A DNA stretch of 10,605 nucleotides from CAIVAT01 sp037131145 (lineage in GTDB: Bacteria > Bacteroidota > Bacteroidia > Bacteroidales > FEN-979), in contig JBAXRP010000157.1 in assembly GCA_037131145.1 (NCBI GenBank), forward strand, positions 1-10,605, written 5' to 3'. Position numbers and translations under genes: made by a program. Shown one piece after another: positions 1 through 8,400 of the stretch. The notes beneath the pieces are model-generated. The model saw only the letters and a list, made by a program, of their open reading frames with translations. It was not told the DNA's origin and made no database searches. How positions within the stretch are numbered: position 1 is the stretch's first letter; each line of letters starts with the position of its first letter.

Positions 1-246
1 TAGGCAATAGATACTATGAAAATTACGTCGGATATCATAACCTGGGCGGTGAATTATTTGCAGAAGGCAAATCAGACAGCCTTATACTTTTCACAGCACA
101 GAATGACAGCGCTGGTGGATGGAATGGCATTTATTTTCATGACTACAGCGACTGGCAAGCCGGCTCCTATTCCCTTCTGAAATACTGCAAGATTCAAAAA
201 GCCAACCAATACAACATCTGGTGCAACAATACCACTCAACCAACCA
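1..246 (+). repeat. Direct repeat copy A within the beta-helix gene (left-truncated)
   Basis: This stretch repeats at 658-903 with an offset of exactly 657 bp (219 codons), so the reading frame is preserved. Comparing positions 1-240 by eye with 658-897 gives about 22 differences, or roughly 91% identity, many at third codon positions. The first 55 bases are identical. Similarity stops near the codons after QPTI. Copy A begins at the window edge, so the repeat probably extends further left. Confidence 0.9.
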
Positions 247-2456
247 TAGATCATTGCCAGCTCAATGCTGCACAAACTTATGGGCTACTGCTTGAATCCT
301 CGCCAATATCAGTAACAAATACGACCGTATCGAATAACGGAAATGACGGAATTTACGCGAACAATTCCTTTATTAGTTTATCCGACATGATCATGACCGG
401 CAATGGAGAATATCCAATTTTCTACAATAATGCACATTATGTGAACTATTTGACAAATATACAAATCAGCGGAAATTTGAAAAATGCTATTGCCATTGAC
501 GGCGGTACCATTTCAAATGACCGAACCTGGCGGAGTCTTGGACCTACTCCCTATAGAATCCTCAATAACATGTTGGTTGGTCAGGATGGCGGAAAATGCC
601 GTTTAACAATAAATCCCGGATGCATTGTACAATTCGCAAAGAATACTCAACTTCAGATAGGCAATAGATACTATGAAAATTACGTCGGATATCATAACCT
701 GGGCGGTGAATTGTTTGCAGAAGGCAAATCAGACAGTCTGATAACTTTCACTGCACAGAATGACAGCATTGGCGGTTGGAATGGTATTTATTTCCACGAT
801 TACAGCGACTGGCAGCCCGGCTCTTATTCCCTGCTGAAATACTGCAAAATCCAAAAAGCCAGCCAATACAACATCTGGTGCAACAACACCACTCAACCAA
901 CAATTGAAAAAGCGATCATTGCCCAAAGCGCCGGTTATGGCTTGTGGCTGGACGCTTCTACCAATGTGGTTAAAAACAGTACCATCCGGAGCAATGCAGG
1001 GTATGGGGTTTACCTCACCGCCGGCAGCAACCCCGTAATAGGTAACAACTTTGTGTCGAGTTGCGACATCTACAATAACTCCTATAACATCTACAACAAT
1101 ACAGCAAATAACATTGACATGAGGTATAACTTCCTCGGAAGCTGCGACAGCTCCTACATCGCTAAAAAGGTGTGGGACAAGAGTGACAACAGCTCATTGG
1201 GAAGGATTACATTTATGCCCTTTTCATGGCTTCCCGCAGCGCAACTTAACACGATAAACGTTTCCGGTAAATTCCTTTATGACAACAGAATAACCAGACC
1301 GCTCCGAAATGCCACGTTGACTCTCAAGGATTATTCGAACAACAATACAATCGCAACTACTCTGACCAATTCAACCGGGGCGTTTACTTTTCCACCGCTT
1401 ACCCTTGCAGTTCCAACCCGGATTAATATTGCATTGTCAGCCAATGATTCAGTTGCCAATGTAACTGCCGTTGATGCGCTATTGGTGATGAAACACTTCA
1501 CGAACACCTTGCCGCTGCTTACAAGCAATCATGCTTTTATTGCCGACGTGAATAAAAGCGGCACAATCAACGGTACCGACGCCATGATGATTTTGCAGCG
1601 TTTTGCCAGAATCATTACCACTTTTCCAACCGGCGATCTTCAGATTGACTGCGATTCGGTAACAGCAGCCAATCCAAATTTCTACTATAATCTTGCGGCT
1701 CTCTGGTTTGGCGACGTGAATGGTGAATATGTTCCGTCAACCATCGGAAAAAGCCCGGATATGGCGCTCGAATACGAAGGCGCCATTAATCCCGGTTCGT
1801 TTGAAGAGTTTACGATGCGCGTGAAAATCAAAAACAAACTCGAACTGGGCGCGATTTCCCATACATTTAACTACCCGCCTGAGTTTCTTGAGGTTTTGGG
1901 CGTTACGCTGATTAGTACCGGCGAAAACCTGTCGTTCACCGCAAGGGAAGGGGTTTTGAAAACCGGCTGGTACCGCCTTAACCCAATCAATGTATTGGAA
2001 GATGAAGCGTTCCTTATCATCAGATTCAAATCCAAAGACCTGAGCTATCAATCTTCTCCCATTTCGATATGGCTTGGCGATGAGAATGAACTTGCAGATC
2101 AGAATGCGGTAGTTCAACATGGCGTAATCCTTAGCGCGCCGGTCATCCCGGCAAACATCACAGGTATTGAACCCGGCGGCATTTCAGACGATGCGCTTTC
2201 GTTCAGCTTCTTCCCCAATCCGGCAAGGGAAACGGTCGTCTTTTCCTACTCGCTGCCTGAATCCGCCAACATTAAAATCACCCTGACCGACTTTTTTGGC
2301 AGGGAAATCGCGCAGATTGCCGATGGGATGCAATCTCAGGGCAAACACAGACAAACATTTGGTCTCGCCTCAATTTCCAAGGGGATATATTTTGTGCGTT
2401 TCTATTATGGCAGCGAAAATATTGCACGCTGCACCCGCAAACTGATAGTCCAATAA
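1..2456 (+). CDS. T9SS cargo protein, beta-helix plus dockerin/cohesin-like modules (5' partial)
   Basis: The reading frame is open from the left edge (first full codon at 3) to the TAA at 2454-2456, giving 817 visible residues; the start and signal peptide lie outside the window. Numbering from the first visible codon, residues 1-400 are Asn/Gly/Tyr-rich parallel beta-helix coils. They hold a long internal duplication and end in a segment (NFLGSCDSS, then FMPFSWLP) of the type that often closes such helices. Residues ~421-475 look like a prealbumin-like module. Residues ~482-540 are a type I dockerin-like segment with one good Ca-binding loop (DVNKSGTINGTD). A GDVNGEY motif follows, then a cohesin-like beta-sandwich (~586-690). 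Residues ~735-817 form a T9SS type A sorting domain (FFPNPARETVVFSYSLP, then KGIYFVRF). The protein is therefore probably exported through the outer membrane and attached to the cell surface or released. No catalytic motif is visible, so a binding or adhesive role is inferred. An internal ATG at 387 is not the true start, because homologous coding continues upstream of it. Confidence 0.92.
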   Translation, partial: GNRYYENYVGYHNLGGELFAEGKSDSLILFTAQNDSAGGWNGIYFHDYSDWQAGSYSLLKYCKIQKANQYNIWCNNTTQPTIDHCQLNAAQTYGLLLESSPISVTNTTVSNNGNDGIYANNSFISLSDMIMTGNGEYPIFYNNAHYVNYLTNIQISGNLKNAIAIDGGTISNDRTWRSLGPTPYRILNNMLVGQDGGKCRLTINPGCIVQFAKNTQLQIGNRYYENYVGYHNLGGELFAEGKSDSLITFTAQNDSIGGWNGIYFHDYSDWQPGSYSLLKYCKIQKASQYNIWCNNTTQPTIEKAIIAQSAGYGLWLDASTNVVKNSTIRSNAGYGVYLTAGSNPVIGNNFVSSCDIYNNSYNIYNNTANNIDMRYNFLGSCDSSYIAKKVWDKSDNSSLGRITFMPFSWLPAAQLNTINVSGKFLYDNRITRPLRNATLTLKDYSNNNTIATTLTNSTGAFTFPPLTLAVPTRINIALSANDSVANVTAVDALLVMKHFTNTLPLLTSNHAFIADVNKSGTINGTDAMMILQRFARIITTFPTGDLQIDCDSVTAANPNFYYNLAALWFGDVNGEYVPSTIGKSPDMALEYEGAINPGSFEEFTMRVKIKNKLELGAISHTFNYPPEFLEVLGVTLISTGENLSFTAREGVLKTGWYRLNPINVLEDEAFLIIRFKSKDLSYQSSPISIWLGDENELADQNAVVQHGVILSAPVIPANITGIEPGGISDDALSFSFFPNPARETVVFSYSLPESANIKITLTDFFGREIAQIADGMQSQGKHRQTFGLASISKGIYFVRFYYGSENIARCTRKLIVQ
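658..903 (+). repeat. Direct repeat copy B within the beta-helix gene
   Basis: This is the second copy of the 219-codon repeat. Both copies encode the same module, starting GNRYYENYVGYHNLGGELFA and running through FHDYSDW to NTTQPTI. The flanking beta-helix sequences after each copy are clearly diverged. This suggests a segmental duplication of helix coils kept similar by selection or gene conversion. Confidence 0.9.
1446..1611 (+). other. Type I dockerin-like segment in the beta-helix gene
   Basis: Two dockerin-type repeats can be seen. The second, at 1542-1610, reads ADVNKSGTINGTDAMMILQR. It has the calcium-loop spacing D1-N3-S5-G6 with D at position 12 (D515, N517, S519 and D526 of the visible protein), followed by a helix. 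The first, at 1458-1500, keeps the back half (NVTAVDALLVMKHF) but lacks the leading Asp, so its calcium loop looks degenerate. Known family role: dockerins bind cohesin domains. In Bacteroidota such segments are also common inside T9SS proteins, where partner binding is mostly untested. Confidence 0.75.
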
Positions 2457-2486
2457 TCTGAATAACTCACCACAAGCCGATAACCA

Positions 2487-5400
2487 ATGAAACAATTCCG
2501 GGTTATTCTTATATTATTGATTGCCGGTTGCATGATAATCGGGGCTGAGGGATTCTCCCAAACTATTACTACCTCCATAGTCGGCAACGCAAAATGCCCG
2601 GGGGAAATTACGATCCCGGTGCGCGTGACAAATTGCCTTCACATCGGGGCATTTTCACTTGTATTTTCCTATGACGCTTCGATACTGACTTACTCCGGAT
2701 TTCAGAGCGTTCATCCTCAACTTAATTCAGGTTCAATGAGTATGAATGCCTATAACGGGAAGGTCTATTTTACCTGGGCCTCTGTTATTCCTGCCAACAT
2801 TGCCGCCGATACGCTGATAAAGATCAAATTTACCGGGGTTACAGGTTCTTCAACCCTCTCATGGGATACTCAAACCCCCGGTAATTGTGAGTACAGCGAT
2901 TCCATAGGCGTCATCAAAACCTCCACTTATGTCAACGGAACCGCAACCGTTTACCAGATTCCCGAAATAACAACTCATCCGGTTAATTCAACTGTGGTTT
3001 TAGGGCAAAACGCAGGTTTTTCTGTGGTAGCGGCAGGCTCCAGCTTAACATGGCAATGGCAGGTAAGCACAAACAGCGGAGCAACCTGGGCTAATCTTGC
3101 AAACGGCGCCAATTACAGCAATGTTACCGGAGCTTCGCTGAATGTGCTTAGTCCGCCGCTTACATTTTCCGGGTACAGTTACCGTTGCCAGGTTGGAGGA
3201 GCATGTCCGCCGTCAGTCGCCTCTAATTCGGCTACTCTTACGGTAAACCCAGTTCCTCAGGCGATTGCCACAACCGCCGGAAACAACATGGTTTGTCCGG
3301 GCAATGCGACCATTCCAATAACCGTGAATGGTTTTACAGGGGTAGGCAGTTTTTCGCTCGCGCTGAATTACAATGCAGCGATCCTCACTTTTGTCAATAC
3401 ACAGAACCCGAATATTGCGCTGTCAACCGCAACAGGAGCGCTAGTTGTTGATGCTTATAACGGAAAGGTTTATCTTACCTGGGCTTCCCAGACTGCTGCG
3501 ACAATCGCCGCCAATGGAATCCTGGTGGAACTGGTTTTTTCCGGCTCATCAGGTTCTTCCACCTTTTCGTGGGATACCCAAACGCCGGGAAATTGCGAAT
3601 ACAGCAACCTCGCGGGATCAATAATTTCCTCAACATATACAAACGGAAGCATGAGTTTTTATGCGCCGCCTTTGATAACCACTCAACCGTCGGACAAGGT
3701 GATCACCCAGGCGCAAAACACCACTTTTTCAGTGGGCGCAAGCGGAACAAATCTCGCCTACTTATGGCAGTTGAGCGCCAATGGCGGCGGAACATGGAGT
3801 AATCTTACCAACACCGCTCCATATTCAGGCGTCCTGACTTCAACGCTGAATATTACGGCGGCAACCCAGGGAATGACTGGCTACCGTTACCGCTGTGTCG
3901 TTAGCGGACTTTGCCCATCGCCGGTAACTTCCTTAAGCGCGCTGCTCACCGTGAATCCTACTCCGCAAGTAATCGCCGTATATGCCGGGTCGAAAACCGT
4001 ATGCCCCGGAACTATCGTGATCCCTGTTTATGCCTCCAATTTCAACAATGTGAGCGGTTACTCGTTCGCCATTGCTTACAATAACGCGGTTCTCACCTAT
4101 GTAACAACAACCGGCACGGCTGTCTCCGGGATATTCCAGGCAAATGCCGCGAACGGAAAAGTTTATTTTACCTGGGCTAATTCTTCCACGATCTCGGCTG
4201 GAAACGACACAATTTTCCGCATCACTTTCACAGGAACGGCAGGCTCTTCAACGCTGGTTTGGGATCTCGTCACACCGGGCGCATGCGAAATCGTGAACGG
4301 TTCGGGAATCGCGATCGCCACAAATTACAGCAATGGCGCCGCTTCGTATTATCAGCCGCCTGAGATCGCGACGCAACCGACAGATAAATCGGTGGTTGCC
4401 GCCCAATCTGCCTCTTTCTCTGTGGGCGCAGCCGCTACCGGGATCACCTTTGGATGGCAGATCAGCGCTAACGGCGGCGCTACCTGGACCAACCTGACCA
4501 ACACAACGCCATATTCGGGCGTGACCACTGCAACGATGACTGTTTCCAACACCACGTTGGCAATGAGCGGTCATAAATTCCGTTGCACAGTGGGCGGCAG
4601 TTGCAGTCCGGCTGTGACGTCAAACCCAGCCACGCTCACTGTCGCCACGGCGCCGCAGGTTATCCAGGTTACTGCAAGGAATGTCTCCTCTGTTTGCGCC
4701 GGGCTGATCCGGCAGCCGGTTTTCGCAACTAATTTCAATGGGGTTGCAGCCATGTCGCTCGTTTTGAAGTACGACACCAATATTTTGCGATTTCTGGGGT
4801 CGGAAAATCCCAACACGGCTTTTAATAGCGGGACTTTCCTTGTTAACAACTATAAGGGGAAAATCTATATTGTGTGGGCGGCTTCTTCGCCGGTAAGCTC
4901 AGGAAACGATACCTTGTTCAGACTGAAATTTGACTGTTCGGGCGGCAATGTAACCAACATCTGGGATACACAGGTTTCGGGAAATTGCGAAATTACCAAC
5001 GCCGCAGGCAACTCAATAACGACAAATTACACTAACGGAACCGTTACAGTCAGCCCCACCTGCGCCTTTACAGATCTGTCTTCCAGCTTCTGGGCATATA
5101 CCGAAATTCAGTATCTGTGCGGAAGAGGGATTGTTTCGGGCTCAAATTGCAAAGTTTATCCCGATTCGTTAATCAAACGGTCGCAACTGGCAAAAATTTC
5201 ATTTCTCGGCTTGTTTGGCAGCAGCGTTTCTGTTGTTTCAGATGTTTTTCCAAGTCCGTTCAACGACTTGCAGAATTCGGGAACCTACTACTACAAATAC
5301 GCAAAAGCGCTCAGTTATCTTGAGTATTACGATGGGATCGCCCCCTTTGACCGGAACCGGTTTAATTTCAATCCGGAGGAGAACATCGTGCGGGTTCTTG

Positions 5401-8400
5401 TGCTGAAGGTTTTACTCGAAACTTTTGATATTCCTCCTGATGAAAGCGGACCAAGCCCCTTCACCGACATTGCGCCGGGCGACGCCTTCTATGGTTATGT
5501 AAAAGCAGCCGCAAATCTAGGGATTATCAGCGTCGCAAACCCATTGTTCCGTCCGTGGACAAACTCAACCCGCGCCGAGGCATTCGTTATGCTGGAGCGA
5601 ATTATTCACAACAATCCACTGATCGCGACGCCGACAGTCATCAACTCGCTGAACCCGGTCACTTCCAGCTTTTTCATCCCCGGAAATTATACTCCATACA
5701 ATTTCTCTTCAATAGTCGGGATGGAACAAGGCAACTTCAACCATTACACAAAGACCAGCTTTGCAATACCAGGCAAAGGGATTCCATTGAATTTCGAACA
5801 CACATACAACTCATATCTTACCGAACTTCCGGATGAATTTCTTCCCATGAACCCATTGGGTCCCGGATGGAGTCATACATACAATGCTTATATTATAAAC
5901 ACGACTGAAGTGCGCGACAACTACGACCAGGTGATCGGCAAACCATGCCTGATCGTTTTCTGGCCCGATGGCACAATGAATGTTTATGACAATACAGGAA
6001 GCCCTGCCAATCCATTGCCGATCACGATGGGATTATATGATCAACTGACAAAGATTTCATCCACTGTTTACCAGGTTAAAACAAAAAGTCAGTTCACCTT
6101 CACTTTCACCAAAATCAATGGATCGGGAACCGGAGCGCCGTATGTTCTCACCTCGATAAGCGACAGGAACAGCAATACAACGCTAATCGCTTATGCTATC
6201 GGGATGAACAGCATGCCGCGCATTTCTTCAGTAAAAGACCCGGTGAACAGGCAACTTACCTTTGCCTATCAAACAGGCACAAACTATATCAGCAGCATAA
6301 CCGACCCGCTGAACCGGCATATTAATTTCACGGTTACCGATGGGCGCCTGGTGAATTTCAAAGATGCGAAAACCCAGCAGACAACCTATAGCTACGATAC
6401 AGCAACGGTTGGAATCAACCTCCTAACTTCAATTCAACTACCCAAAGGAAATTTTATCGCTAACCAATATCTGCAGCGCAAACTTGTCAGCAGCCGGTTC
6501 AATAACAACAGTCCGGTAACCATCGGACTTACGCCGAATTATATTTCCGGGATTAATGATTACAGTAAATCAACCGTAGTTGAGCCGCTGGTTACAGGGC
6601 TATCAGTCACCACCAATTATGAATTTAACCGCAATGGCAGCACAACAAAAATGAGTGGAAATCCTGCCACAAATTTCACAAGCCAGTTTTCCAACGCTTC
6701 CAATCCGCTTTTACCAACAGCAATAACGAATGGCAATAACATGGTATCGGTTACCAACTCTTACGACAGCGAAGGAAATGTTACCCACATTGCCACCTCA
6801 GGAAACAGTGTAACCGCCCTGCACGAATATTTTGAGTACAATACCGCCAACGATGTAACAAAACATACCATTGCGAATGGTTATGCGACAAACTATGCCT
6901 ATGATGCGAATGGTAACCTTAACAAGGTGATTGACGCCTTGGGGAGTGAGACCAACATGGTTTACAATTCGTCGGGACAGCTTACGAGCATTATTAACCC
7001 GAATGGCGTCGCCACAGGATTCAGTTATCAATCGGCTACCGGGATGCAGGAATCGGTTACTGTTCCCGCGCTTGGTCTTACTTCGGCAATGACATATGAT
7101 CTGGCTGGTCGGTTGCTGACTGTTACCGATTTCAAAGGCATGACGAATACTTACGAGTACGACAACAACGACAACCTCACGCAGGAGAAGAATGCAATGA
7201 ACTTTACCACCGGATATGGGTATGACGTGAATGATAACCTTTTGTCTATTACAAATGCCAAAGGCGGCATAACTGCGTTAACCTACGACACAGCGACGGA
7301 TTGGCTGCTGAAAGAGTCTTTCCAGGGCAATTCGCGCATTTACACTTATAATGCCGATGGCAGCGTTAAAACTGTTACCGATCCTAACGGCAATCTGTTC
7401 AGTTATGTTTATGACTTTGCAGGAAGGGTGACAAGCGATGGTTATGCCACGTATGCTTACAACAGCGCCGGGAATTTGCAAACTATCACGAAGGGCGAAA
7501 AGGCAATCCAGTTTTCCTACGATGGACTGAACCATGTAGTTGCCGTTTTATACGATGGATTTTCAGTCGGCTATAATTACGATAATGTGGGAAATATAAC
7601 CAGGATTATCTATCCCGGAAATAAAATTATAAACTATACCTACGATGCTGTTAACCGGTTGAAAACCGTAACCGACTGGAACAACCAAACCACTACATAC
7701 AATTACCGCAACGACGGACTTTTGCTGCAATCTCTTTATCCGAACAATGTGAGCACAACCTACACATATGATGCAGCCGGAAGGCAAACGGGAATGGTTA
7801 CAAAAAGGGCAAACAATTCGGTGATTGCCGAATATTCATATATACTCGACAATATTGGAAATCACACCAGCGAAATCAATACCCAGCCAATAACCGCCTA
7901 TCCTTCAATGAACAAACCGCTGATAAATTACACATACAATGCTGCCAACCGTATTCTCACAGCCGACACTGCCTCGTTCACCTTTGATTTCAACGGTAAT
8001 ACTACTGGAAAAACCGGTTATTCTTACGGCTTCGATCTGAAAAACAATCTGACTTCAGTGACCGGACGTTTCACTGCAAATTATGGATACGACGGCGCCG
8101 GGTTGCGGCGTGAAGCCTCATATAACGGAGTGGTTAAAAAATTTGTTCTCGACATTCTGGGGATGTCAAAGGTACTATTGGAAACCAATGCCAACGGAAC
8201 CCCTCAGAATTACTACGTATATGGGTTGGGAGTTATTTCACGAATTAAACCGGATAATTCCACCAACTATTATGTATCCGATTTCCGCGGAAGCATAGTG
8301 GCGTTGGTTGACGGAACCTCAAATGCCAACATCACCCACAAGTATTCTTATGATGAATTTGGCGGTGTTACAAAAGCTGTGGAGGCTGATTTCAACCCAT

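Noticed and set aside
387..395. ATG at 387 as the start of the first gene
   Set aside because: The same frame is open to the window edge and encodes the repeated beta-helix module upstream, so the gene is 5' truncated by the window.
72..926. Two similar antisense open frames (72-275 and 729-926) that look like paralogous small genes
   Set aside because: They resemble each other only because they lie opposite the two copies of the internal repeat in the beta-helix gene; the + strand frame has clear domains.
2480..2506. ATAACC/GGTTAT inverted repeat around the start of the Rhs gene, as a regulatory hairpin
   Set aside because: It has only 6 bp with a 15-base loop and partly lies in the coding sequence; likely chance.
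4248..4849. Antisense frames of 67-108 codons opposite the cohesin/Ig array
   Set aside because: Low-complexity shadows of the strongly coding + strand in a GC-richer stretch.
2562..5060. Regular ~700 bp periodicity taken as a DNA-level repeat array or CRISPR-like structure
   Set aside because: The period is explained by repeated cohesin/Ig protein domains; DNA identity between units is limited and there are no short spaced repeats.
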